DNA of 23,423 nucleotides from an uncultured Spirochaetales bacterium (GTDB lineage: Bacteria; Spirochaetota; Spirochaetia; Sphaerochaetales; Sphaerochaetaceae), in contig CALFMX010000095.1 in NCBI GenBank assembly GCA_937902565.1, forward strand, positions 1-23,423, in the 5' to 3' direction. The notes under the pieces were generated by a model. The model was given only the letters and a program-made list of their open reading frames with translations. It made no database searches and was not told the DNA's origin. A program made the position numbers and the translations under genes. Shown here piece after piece: positions 15,146-23,363 of this stretch; positions within the stretch are counted from its first letter, which is position 1, and each line of letters begins with the position of its first letter.

Positions 15146-16327
15146 TTATGTGGTGGTCGTCTCGACTCCCGAGACGAAAACCCGTTGTACGTTGATATGC
15201 TCATCAAAGAGGATGAGGTCGCTCGCCTTGCCCACCGCGATGGAGCCGGTCTGATCCCCAAGGCCCATGAAACGGGCGGGCAGGAGGGAGGTTGCCCTGA
15301 CTGCTGCTGGTAGAGAGAGGCCCACGTGCTCCATCAGGACACGGACGAGGCGATCGGTGGTGGCGACGCTGCCGGCAAAGCTGGTGCGGTCGGGCATCTT
15401 GGCGATGCCGTCTTCGACGAAGACCTCGGTGCCCCCCTTCAGTGGCCCGAGGATTGTCGGGCCCGGCCCCAGGCCGGCTGCACGCATGCTGTCGGTGGTG
15501 GTGCAGATCTCATCGTGGTTCTTGCACTTGAAGATCAGGCGCAGCAGCGGCGGCGGCAGGTGCAGGCCGTCGGCGATGATCTCAACGGTGAGCCCATCGA
15601 TGAGGTAGCCGCTCTCGATGACGCCGAGGATGCGGAAGCCCCCGCGTCGGGTTATGGTCGACATCGCCGAGTAGAAGTGGGTGAGGTGGGTAAAGCCGTG
15701 GTCGAACGCCTCGCTCATCTCCTCATACGTGGCCGAGGTGTGGGCTGCCGTGGGGCGGATGCCCTCCTTGACCAACAGATCGGCCATCTTCAGGGCACCC
15801 TCGAGCTCAGGGGCCAGCGACCAGCGCCAGATGCTCCCCTCAGCCGCCTCGATGATGGGGCGATAGTGCGCCTCCTCAGGGAGCTTGAGGTGGCGCTCCT
15901 CCATCGCCCCCTTCTCCTTGACGCTGAAGTATGGGCCTTCGAGGTGGAGGCCCGGCAGGTGGGGAAGTCCTGTGGTCGTTGATTTCACTCTCTTGAAAAT
16001 ATCCAGTGCCCGGTAGAGGTCCTCATCGGTGGAGGAAAGCGTGGTGGGGAGGATGGTCGTCGCCCCAAAGCGCATGTGCGCCTTGGCCGCCCCTCTGAAC
16101 GCCTCCTCACTACCGTCCATGTAGTCGTGGCCACCACTGCCGTGGGTATGGATGTCGACAAAGCCGGGGGAGAGGTAGAGGCCTCTACCATCGATGGTAG
16201 AGGCGTTCAGGCCAGCAGGGCCCTTCCCTTCTCCGTATGCGGTGATGATCCCATCCTCTTCGATGAGATGCCCATTTTCTATGATCGTGTCTTCCATGAC
16301 CAGGTTGATGTTTGTGAATAATTGCAC
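15146..16327 (-). CDS. nagA: N-acetylglucosamine-6-phosphate deacetylase
   Basis: This is a 393-residue amidohydrolase-superfamily enzyme that removes acetate from GlcNAc-6-phosphate, feeding NagB. Numbered from the GTG start (MQLFTNINLVMED), metal and catalytic residues are H60/H62 in GFVDIHTHGSGG, E130 in LHLEGPYFS, H196 in TAAHTSATYEE, H217 in THLTHFYSAM, and D279 in CTTTDSM, the general base. GSIAVGKASDLILFD closes the barrel's small sandwich domain. The start is ambiguous: GTG at 16327 has AGGGGG seven bases upstream, while TTG at 16333 is also in frame. It is first in the nagA-nagB-dctPQM run. The loop after H217 (FYSAM in place of the common FNAM) is slightly divergent. Confidence 0.93.
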   Translation of the reverse strand: MQLFTNINLVMEDTIIENGHLIEEDGIITAYGEGKGPAGLNASTIDGRGLYLSPGFVDIHTHGSGGHDYMDGSEEAFRGAAKAHMRFGATTILPTTLSSTDEDLYRALDIFKRVKSTTTGLPHLPGLHLEGPYFSVKEKGAMEERHLKLPEEAHYRPIIEAAEGSIWRWSLAPELEGALKMADLLVKEGIRPTAAHTSATYEEMSEAFDHGFTHLTHFYSAMSTITRRGGFRILGVIESGYLIDGLTVEIIADGLHLPPPLLRLIFKCKNHDEICTTTDSMRAAGLGPGPTILGPLKGGTEVFVEDGIAKMPDRTSFAGSVATTDRLVRVLMEHVGLSLPAAVRATSLLPARFMGLGDQTGSIAVGKASDLILFDEHINVQRVFVSGVETTTT

Positions 16328-16510
16328 TGTCAAACCCCCTCTCCAGTCCTAATGGATATCTAACTATCGAATTGCTGATACACTCATGCTATCACCGCAT
16401 ATTGGCACGCTCTATATGAAATTGATGCAGTGATATACCATATTGGTGCAAAATGTAGTGATAAAAGGCGCAATAATAGCTCATAAAGCAGGAAGCCTCA
16501 CACAAAGTTC
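16328..16510. promoter_or_regulatory. AT-rich region upstream of nagA with paired CATATTGG words
   Basis: No gene is seen here. CATATTGG occurs at 16398-16405 and 16439-16446, 41 bp apart, close to four helical turns. The second copy lies in ACCATATTGGT, which has ACCA/TGGT arms. A TGATA...TATCA dyad is also present near 16377-16395. These could be operators for the nag-dct operon. I could not find a -35/-10 pair with good spacing. The boundary between the spirochaete-like and proteobacterial DNA probably falls in the right-hand part, near 16450-16505. Confidence 0.4.
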
Positions 16511-16535
16511 GGGCCGATGATGTGATCATCGGCCC
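16511..16535 (-). terminator. Hairpin terminator after the proteobacterial ABC-ATPase fragment
   Basis: GGGCCGATGAT (16511-16521) and ATCATCGGCCC (16525-16535) form a perfect 11-bp stem with a GTG loop. On the minus strand it follows the stop of the fragment at 16561 by 25 bases and is followed by GAACTTTG. It therefore belongs to the proteobacterial block rather than to nagA, which helps place the block boundary to its left. Confidence 0.55.
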
Positions 16536-16560
16536 AGAGTGTGGTGCTGTTTTGGTGCGT

Positions 16561-16710
16561 CTAGAGCGGCAGGAAGGCAGCCGATCCAGCGTCGAAGGTG
16601 AGGCTGACCGCCTCCCCCGCCTCGTGGATCTTCATCCCCCGCACGAAGGGGACCATCGCCTTGACGGTGGACCCATTGGCAAGCGTTGCATCGTACTCGA
16701 CGTGGCTGCC
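16561..16710 (-). pseudogene. C-terminal (TOBE-like) fragment of an ABC transporter ATPase
   Basis: About 50 codons ending in VSLTFDAGSAAFLPL and a TAG stop. The pattern VEYDATLANGSTVKAMVPF, then EAGEAVSLTFD, resembles the last TOBE strands of polyamine/iron-type ABC ATPases of alphaproteobacteria. The ATPase body is missing: upstream the same frame runs straight into a LacI-type ligand-binding domain at Gly-Ser-His (codons at 16702-16710), a tripeptide that could belong to either protein. I read this as the far end of a different gene joined there. The family call is tentative because the piece is short. Confidence 0.45.
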
Positions 16711-17020
16711 GACGAAGATCGCGACCTTGCCGGGATGCTTCGCACCGCGCGCGATCATCCATGCTGCGGTGCGGCCGACCTTCATGTTGTTGAGGCCGAT
16801 ATAGCCCTGCCGCACGTCCATGGCGAAGTCGGAGAGCAGGCAGAACAACGGGATGCCACGGGTTTTCAGGTCTTCAACCATCGCCGTGGTCGCCGGATAA
16901 TCCGGCGAGACGACGGCGAGCGCCTGGTTGCGCGCCGAAAGCTGGCGCAGCATCTCGGACATTGCCGCCGGTGTCTGCGCATTGATGAATTCGATCTGCG
17001 GCACGATGCGCGCCACCGTG
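16702..17020 (-). pseudogene. Internal fragment of a LacI-family / sugar-binding-domain regulator
   Basis: About 105 codons in the same minus-strand frame as the preceding fragment. Reading from high to low coordinates: [20 protein letters not shown], then [20 protein letters not shown], then GIPLFCLLSDF, GYIGLNNMKVGRTAAWMIAR and GKVAIFVGSH. This is the core of a periplasmic-binding-protein-like ligand domain as found in LacI-type regulators of alphaproteobacteria. The DNA-binding N-terminus and the C-terminal third are both absent. The open frame beyond about 17020 is the antisense of mnmE and not part of this protein. Both edges are abrupt, as expected at joints between unrelated reads. Confidence 0.6.
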
Positions 17021-17848
17021 CAGGCCGTCATGCAGCGCACCCGCCAGGGCGCCTTGCTGCGCGAGGGCATCAAGGTGGTGATCGCCGGGCAGCCTAATGC
17101 CGGCAAAAGCTCGCTGCTCAACGCGCTGGCCGGCGCCGAGCTGGCCATCGTCACGCCGATAGCCGGCACCACGCGTGACAAGGTCGCGCAGACCATCCAG
17201 ATCGAAGGCGTGCCCCTGCATGTGATCGACACGGCCGGCCTGCGCGAGAGCAGCGACGAGGTCGAGCGCATCGGCATCGCCCGCGCGTGGGAAGAAATCG
17301 CCGCCGCCGATGCCGTGCTGTTCCTGCACGACCTGACCCGCATGGCCGCACCCGACTACGCCGAGGCCGACCGCCAGATCGCCGCCACCTTGCAGCAGCA
17401 ACTGCCCGCCACCGTACCGGTGCTGCAGGTCTGGAACAAGGCCGATGCCATGACCGCCGACGAGGCCCGCCGCCAAAGCGCCGAGGCCGCCGCGCAGTTT
17501 GGCACTGCTGCTGCCGCTGCCCCGGCGGGCGGCCAGGCCCCGCTGGTGCTGTCGGCCAAAACCGGCGATGGCCTCGACACCCTGCGCCAGCAGCTGCTGG
17601 CCATGGCCGGCTGGCAGCCCGCCGCCGAAGGCACCTACATCGCCCGCGCCCGCCATGTGCAGGCGCTGCAACAGGTCGAAGAGCACCTGGACATCGCCCA
17701 TGCCCAGCTGCATGTGGACAGCCCCGCGCTCGACCTGCTGGCCGAGGAGCTGCGCCTGGCCCAGCAATCGTTGAATGCCATCACCGGCGAATTCACGTCG
17801 GATGATTTGCTGGGGGTGATTTTTTCGAGCTTTTGTATTGGGAAGTGA
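17021..17848 (+). pseudogene. mnmE: tRNA modification GTPase MnmE, 3' part only
   Basis: MnmE with MnmG modifies the wobble uridine (cmnm5U) of several tRNAs. The fragment covers the end of the helical domain, the whole G domain and the C-terminus. G1 GQPNAGKSS is at 17087-17113; then come GTTRD (G2), DTAGL (G3), NKAD (G4) and SAK (G5), and the closing [11 protein letters not shown] has the invariant cysteine. Against E. coli MnmE (about 454 residues), roughly the first 200 residues are missing. Upstream the frame continues only as the antisense of the LacI-type fragment, so no true start exists here. The alanine-rich inserts and codon use look betaproteobacterial (Comamonadaceae-like). A genuine mnmE would not be truncated in a living genome, which argues for an assembly joint near 17015-17025. 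Confidence 0.93.
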
Positions 17849-17929
17849 TGCGGGCTCGACAGGGCTGCTGTGGCACCAAGCCTTGTCGCAGCCGTGATTC
17901 TTTGAACAGGTTCTTAGGATGTGTTTGCG

Positions 17930-19053
17930 TTATTCAGACCACAAACCGGTATCGACCAAGCGGCGCAGCAGAGCCGGTCGCTTGGCGTGTGGGACCAGAA
18001 AGCGCCGCAATCGCTGCTCGAACTCCTGTTGCGTTGAAACCAGTGCATAGCCCTGCGCAAGGGCTGCCAAGAGAGATACCGATTTTTCGTAGCCGCTCGC
18101 ATTGGCGCGCGAGGCCTCTGCATCCGCCGCGTGCCAGTAGATCTCTGGAGTTTCCATGATCCGACGTAATTCGGCCTCACGCTGCTGACGCAGCCTGGCC
18201 TGTCTCTGTGCAAGCGCCTCCGCTTCACGGGCCCGTCTCGCTGATGCTACCGAATCCAGTCGTTCACGCAGTTCTCCTACTTGGCGTCGTGGCACCTGCG
18301 GGAATGTTGGACGCTGTGCTTTGAGCCATGCCGCGTAGCGCGATTTCACCTGGCGTTCCGCCTCATGGGCCTGGCCCAGGGCGATGGCCTTGATCATGTT
18401 CTGCATATCCGCGTTAGGCCAGCTTGCCAGCCACGCGGAAAGTTGAGGTGTCTCCTGCTGCGACGATGCGACCGAGGCAGTACCGAATCCTGCGGCCTCC
18501 AGCAGGTCTGGGCTGATGTCCAGAAACTCGGCCAATGCCTGCTGCGCTGGCGAGAGCTCTGCCAACCCATCCGGTGGCTCCGGTTCCAGCATGTCATCGG
18601 GCCAGGAATCGATGCCAGCCAACCAACCCAGATAAAGCGGTCGAACATCACCGCGCATCAATTCATCACGCAAGGGCAATAGCCTGCGCATCCAGCCTTC
18701 ACCATCGTTGGCCGCAAAGCGCTCGTCATCCTGACTGTCTTCCTGCATCCAGCTGATGATCCAGTTTGAGTCGCTGGATAGGTGAATGCCTCCAGTTCGC
18801 CATGGCACAAAACCGCTCTCGGCAGCCGCAGTGACAGCTGACAGGTAAACCAATTGGCTGAATAAACAAAAGCATCGAAATAGCGATGCATCCAATCGGC
18901 GGGGTCGGCCTTGAGATCCCCCCAGTCGTATTCGTTGGTGAAACTGTTGGGCGTGATGGTGGCCCTGGTAGACACGGCTCTCAGCTCGGCCATCTCGTTT
19001 CTGGTCAATGGCCTGTCGACGGCCGCGAATTCATAGTACTGGTATTCGCTCAT
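17930..19053 (-). pseudogene. Conserved hypothetical protein with a frameshift
   Basis: Two overlapping minus-strand frames together make one protein. The first, from MSEYQYYEFAAVDRPLTRNE at 19053, runs well to about FTCQLSLRLPRAVL. The second carries the rest, from about PWRTGGIHLSSD through EGWMRRLLPLRDELMRGDV and PLYLGWL, to an alanine/arginine/glutamate-rich probable coiled coil (RRAREAEALAQRQARLRQQR) and RPALLRRLVDTGLWSE. The change of frame is in the sense of one lost base and falls near a run of four A at 18809-18812 on the plus strand. I recall this family as the uncharacterised partner encoded next to SWIM zinc-finger proteins in proteobacteria; no catalytic motif is visible. Either a sequencing error or a real mutation explains the break. 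Confidence 0.65.
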
Positions 19054-19147
19054 GGTTCTGCTCTGTTGCTTGCTGCCGTGTTGGCGCAGGTTGGAGTCTG
19101 CCACAGCGCTGGGCTATGCCTGACACACTCAGAACGTGTTCACAAGC

Positions 19148-19420
19148 TCACGCTAGCGTCTCGACCTCGCAGGCAAGCACATAGCCGGCATTGCGCACGG
19201 TGCGCAGCAGCTGGGCCTGGCGTGGCTGGGGCTCCAGGTGCTGGCGCAGGCGGCTGATGCAGACATCAACGGCGCGGTCCAGCGCCTGGCGCTCGCGGCC
19301 AAAGGTGTATTCGGCCAGGTAGTCGCGGCTCAGGGTGCGCTGCGGGTTTTGCGCCAGCGCGCAGAGCACGCGGTAGTCCGACTGGGCCAGGCTGATCAGC
19401 AGGCCCTTGGGGTCATTGGA
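19148..19420 (-). pseudogene. OmpR/PhoB-type response regulator, DNA-binding domain only
   Basis: About 90 codons ending in VRNAGYVLACEVETLA and a TGA stop. The winged-helix (Trans_reg_C) pattern is clear: LISLAQSDYRVLCALAQNPQ, then LSRDYLAEYTFGRERQALDR, VDVCISRLRQHLE and LLRTVRNAGYVL. The phospho-acceptor receiver domain that should precede it is absent. Upstream of about PKGLL the frame runs into low-quality translation of fungal DNA. So the gene is cut at about 19415-19420, the joint between bacterial and fungal sequence. The style is betaproteobacterial, matching the mnmE piece. Confidence 0.8.
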
Positions 19421-20354
19421 AGTGGTTCGCGGGGGACATTCCCGCTGTCCCTCTAACCCCACCACGGACCATGGCATAGGCTCGCACGAGGCCAAGAAGA
19501 AAAGAGCGTCAACGGAGAATTCTTTGTTTTCTCCCCTAGGCTCCTCTGCTCTCTCGCTTTCCCCCCTGAGTCCTGAGTCGAGGACCGAGGAAATGTTCAC
19601 GCGGGTCGCATTTTCCCATTTGTCGAGGTTAATCGTTGATCAGCATACCACTGACAACCGGCACGCAAAGGCTGTTTCACCCGCGTCTGCACCAAAAAGC
19701 AGGAAAGAAAAGAATAAGGGAAAAAAAGTGTTGAATATTCCCTAATCATCCGTGCTGACATGCGGCAAGCCCGCGGGTAATATTGAACGAGAAAAACGTG
19801 GGGGCCTCCAGGGCTCTTCTTCGCTTTGGCGGCTCATCGACAGTACCAGAGTGCCAAAGTGCCAAAAAATGCTTCCACGTTCTTCTTTACAATTTTTCAC
19901 CGGTACATCCGGCAATAACCAGGCACTTTTTGTTTTTTCATCTCCCACCAACCCGGATGGAAGGGTACCAGCCGCTCTCAGATGTCTCGGTCATACTACT
20001 TGCTGTCTTGTCCGTAATGGGTACCATGAAAAGAAACCAAAATGTCTACTTGCTCCCAACAAGCGATCCACAACGGAGAGCGAGCTGCAAGACCACGACT
20101 TGACTTTGTGCGGTGGCACGGCTGCGCATCGGAACTCGGATCGGCCTGGTGCTCTAGTACATAGTAGTTTTGTACCGTTTCTAGCAGCTCGGGTTGCCGC
20201 CCTTGGTCCCACGCTGTGCCTACGACACTTGTCACTCGCCAAAGGGTGGATCATGGGGCACAGGCACAGCCCGTCGGACGTTCGATTCAGGCTTGCTTGC
20301 AATGTGTTGGGGAGGAGGGGATGAGAGTACCTAGTATTGCTACGATGCAGTACG

Positions 20355-21800
20355 TACTCCGTACTCGAAGGGTGTTGCTGATGCCGATGCCGATGATGAT
20401 GAATGGTTCAGCCGGACAAACGCCTACTACGTACCCAGAGCATAAGCCATCAAGGTACGTACGGCATTCGTATCAGCCGTGCAGGCTTTCACGGAGTACC
20501 ATGAATTTGTGGTGCCGTGAAAAAAGAAAAGAAGCCGTTGCTATTCAACCTTGATGGGCCAAACCTACGCACTACTACCGATTACTCCGTACTACGTACA
20601 TAGTACCATACGGAGTAGGTCAAACCCTTGGTCTTTGCGGACAACGAAACGAGCCTCAACAACGACAACATGGTTTTGCATCTACGCTTGCGTCTGCTTG
20701 CTGCATTACTTCGTTCCTGGCACTGGAGATGCCCCGCCCCTTTGCAGCACTCAGCACCCATCACACCCCCCTCTGGTCAAGAAACGATGAACGAGGGTCA
20801 ATAATGGTGGTCCACGGTCCACGGTCCATGGTCCAAGGTCCAAAAGACGCCCGCCCACTATGTATGGTAGCCACTGGACTGGTCAATGCAGAATGCAGCA
20901 CTAGTAATACGGCAGCAAAGTGCCTGCTGCTGCTACCGCTACGGAGCACTACTACCTGACCCCCCAGTGCCCCCTAGCCAGTAGTCAAAGGCTTGCTAGG
21001 GGGTCCAGGGGAGGCATGTCGCGGTGTTACTCATCAAGTCTCTTTTCCCCCGACGATATGGTACATATTGACCAAGTTTCCGCCAATTCTTTTGGTTCTG
21101 GCTGGCGTTCACGTACTTGTGCTTAGCCTCGCTATTGGTCAGTGACAAAGGTTTCCAAGCAAAACTCCGCTTTCGGTTGGAGTCAATCACGACAACGACA
21201 GGAGTCACACGCAATCGAGACGAAAGCACGTAAAATTTTCAACGACGAGGCTTACGCTTTTTAAAAGATTATAATTTGATCTAGTTGATGCCGCGTGCAC
21301 TTGTCTTTCTCTCTTCCCTCAGCTTTTTGTCATCATATCCACCTCGCAAAGAAGAAGAAAGAAGGAAAGAAAGAAAGCTTCCGCCTTAGACGGGGTTACA
21401 AACACCGCCGTTGACCACCACCAGCACCGAGACTACGGAGTACAGCCGGCACTAAGACGCAATTCACCCTATCTACGGAGTACATGCTCATGCTACAGTA
21501 ATACTCCGTGCTACGCATATCCACCGTTGATAGAGATACTCTTGGATAACTTTGGTTTCACGGATACCAAGCCTCCTTGTTCAAATAGGAGCCTGTCGCC
21601 CTGCATACACAAGAGCGGTCCAATCTTGCTTCGAAGAAAGAAAAAGTTTATCGAGCTCTCCTGCGCGCCGAGTCCCATATTATATCACATTTTTCTTATA
21701 TTTATCTTTTACTTTACGGGTTCAAAGAGGGATCTTGTTTTGGTCTACGGGGTACATCAGCTTACATCGTTACCTTGATCTGTTGATCGTCTACGGAGTA
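20355..21800. repeat. Dispersed nonamer TACGGAGTA / TACTCCGTA
   Basis: Six exact copies in either orientation: 20355-20363, 20583-20591, 20609-20617, 21434-21442, 21474-21482 and 21792-21800. There are near copies at 20490-20498, 21502-21510 and 21746-21754. A given nonamer is not expected even once by chance in 1.4 kb. The word has TAC/GTA arms around GGA. I recall it as frequent between genes of Sordariomycete (hypocrealean) fungi; its function is unknown to me. Confidence 0.75.
20808..20842. repeat. Tandem heptamer NGGTCCA, five copies
   Basis: Five head-to-tail units of NGGTCCA with the first base T, C, C, T, A. This is either slippage or a clustered protein-binding site in the fungal upstream region. 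Confidence 0.75.
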
Positions 21801-21819
21801 CCATTTCTACATTCGGCTA

Positions 21820-21900
21820 TTTTCTCTCTCGCTCTCGCTCTTCTTCTCTCGCTCTTCCTCTCCCTCCCTCCCTCTCTATCTATCTATCTATCTATCTCTA
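21820..21900. repeat. Polypyrimidine tract ending in a TATC microsatellite
   Basis: About 55 bases of almost pure C/T (CTCTCG and CCTCCCTCC words) run into about six TATC units (roughly 21875-21897). CT-rich tracts are common in core promoters of filamentous fungi close to transcription starts, which fits a position about 600 bp before the ATG at 22490. Confidence 0.7.
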
Positions 21901-22489
21901 CCCCCGGCTTTCAGGCGGCTCTAAAAGACTTACCACTGCGCACTATTTCGACACCCTTATCGGTTGTCGCACACAAGGCCTGTCCTCCTTTTCAATTATC
22001 CGGCTGCCTATCTATCAATTATCAATTCTTCAGCCGCCGGGTTATTTTTAACCTTCCAAGACAACCGTTTACGTTTTCTTGCTCCCGCTGCGGTTGCCTT
22101 GTCACCTTGTCCACTCCCAGCACACCACCTGAGCCAAAAAGCCCCCTTGGTCACCAGCAAGCCAACACCAGGCACAAAAAGTCAGACGACCCTCTCACTC
22201 TTTTGTACGGAATACTTTACCGCAGAGTGCACCCACGCACCTACAAGGGTATCATTTCCATCTCAGATTGCAGCCCTCCTTGGAAGCATTCTTTTCTTCT
22301 CGGTTTCCGCTGGATGGTCTTTTAGACCGGTAATACCTGCCAGGCTCAAAGCCAATCATCAACCCCGGCAGGTCTTTTTTGACATTTTATTTACTATTAT
22401 TGTGGTAGCACTTATCACTGCTACTATACACCACCACCACAACCACCTCTCTTCTTGTCGCACAGGCATTCATTCATAAATCACTTACA

Positions 22490-23363
22490 ATGGTTCACCA
22501 CCAACGACGTCGGTCTGGCCACCTCTCGGCACATTCTTCAACAACGGACATCCGCAAGACGGTCGGCGTCAGCGACATGTCAAAACCTAAGCGTCCTGCT
22601 GTTTCCCGAAGGCAGACTCCCGTTAGTTTTCAAAAGCTAGGTAAAAGCCAAAGGGAGCGCGAGAGGGACCAGCAGCTCATGTGGGATGACGAGCGGGAGA
22701 GCTTCCCTCAGTACTGGTACGTGGGAATAAATACATGCAGATTACCGTGCTCTTATATGAACGACTGGCTAACTCAGCTGAATAGCATGACTTGCGAGAA
22801 GCAGTTCCTCCCCCACGACGATAAGCATCTTTATTGCTCAGACCAGTATGTTCTATTGCAACCCATGGCTGCATTTCAAATCACGGAAACACTTGGCTAA
22901 CCGAGTACGCAGCTGTCGCAAGGTTGACCAGAGGTCTTCTCAGTCGACGGATCCTCAACTTTACACATTTGGCTCCCCATTCCCGAAGCCTACGTTTAGT
23001 GATTTGGAACCCAGGGATATTATCCCTCCAGCTTCACCATCTCGCCCTACCTCGCTGTACATGGAACACTCGCCTCCAGCATCACCCGGCTTCTCCGCCT
23101 ACGAGCCATCCTCGGCGATCTCTGCGCTTCGCACGCTGAACTCGTTGAGTGCACGACCACCGAGCCCCCCATCACCGACGGACTACTATAGCAGTGGATT
23201 CTGGCCCTTTAACCGCAGCAACGCCAACAGTCCCAACGGCTCCGACGTTCGCCCGTCGGGGGGCTACCTTCCATCGACATACAGCTACGACTCTCGCCAG
23301 TCTAGCGGCAATGCGAAGCCCCGCGGCGCGCAGCTCATGACATCTATGGTTGGAGGGCGTTGA
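22490..23363 (+). CDS. Fungal life-span regulatory factor (Ecl1-type zinc finger), three exons
   Basis: Exons 22490-22716, 22786-22845 and 22913-23363 give a 245-residue protein (738 nt with stop), all phases consistent. It begins MVHHQRRRSGHLSAHSS in the start context ACAATGG. Exon 1 ends in MWDDERESFPQY. Splicing builds CMTCEKQFLPHDDKHLYCSD followed by HCRKVDQRSS, a C-x2-C...C-x3-C zinc-binding finger. This matches the Ecl1/life-span regulatory factor family, whose fission-yeast members extend chronological life span. The rest is a Ser/Pro-rich, probably disordered tail (SPPASPGFSAYEPSSAISAL). The spliced reading joins a broken finger exactly, which is strong evidence for a eukaryotic gene. 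The gene appears complete, ending 60 bp before the window edge. Confidence 0.82.
22717..22785 (+). other. Spliceosomal intron 1 of the Ecl1-type gene
   Basis: 69 nt, donor GTACGT, branch-point GCTAAC at 22768-22773, acceptor AATAG. It interrupts a codon after two bases; joining TG to C makes the first cysteine of the finger. Length and branch site are typical of filamentous ascomycetes. Confidence 0.8.
22846..22912 (+). other. Spliceosomal intron 2 of the Ecl1-type gene
   Basis: 67 nt, donor GTATGT, branch-point GCTAAC at 22896-22901, acceptor ACGCAG. Joining CA to C gives His followed by the last cysteine (HCRK). The identical branch hexamer in both introns supports the model. Confidence 0.82.

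Larger units (their letters stand above)
19421..22489. other. Fungal non-coding region upstream of the Ecl1-type gene
   Basis: I see no supportable gene in this roughly 3 kb. Open frames of 60-257 codons exist on both strands, but none has recognisable domains, and the longest (21552-22325) translates a pyrimidine repeat into Leu/Ser runs. The DNA is less GC-rich, has many TAC/GTA words, short tandem repeats, a polypyrimidine tract and ATTGG boxes (for example near 21134). This is typical of a filamentous-fungus promoter and 5' leader. A long 5' leader with an intron is possible but not readable with confidence. Confidence 0.6.

Noticed and set aside
16928..17020. Possible MnmE start upstream of the G domain
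   Set aside because: This stretch is the antisense of the LacI-type fragment and does not look like the MnmE N-terminal domain.
18790..18830. Programmed ribosomal frameshift in the hypothetical gene
   Set aside because: There is no X-XXY-YYZ slippery heptamer with a following pseudoknot that I can see; an error or mutation is simpler.
16334..19420. Mobile element carrying foreign genes
   Set aside because: No transposase, integrase, terminal inverted repeats or target duplication is visible; all genes are cut housekeeping or regulator pieces.
21552..22325. A 257-codon open frame in the fungal region
   Set aside because: It crosses a polypyrimidine tract and a TATC microsatellite, giving Leu/Ser runs, and has no domain or sensible start context.
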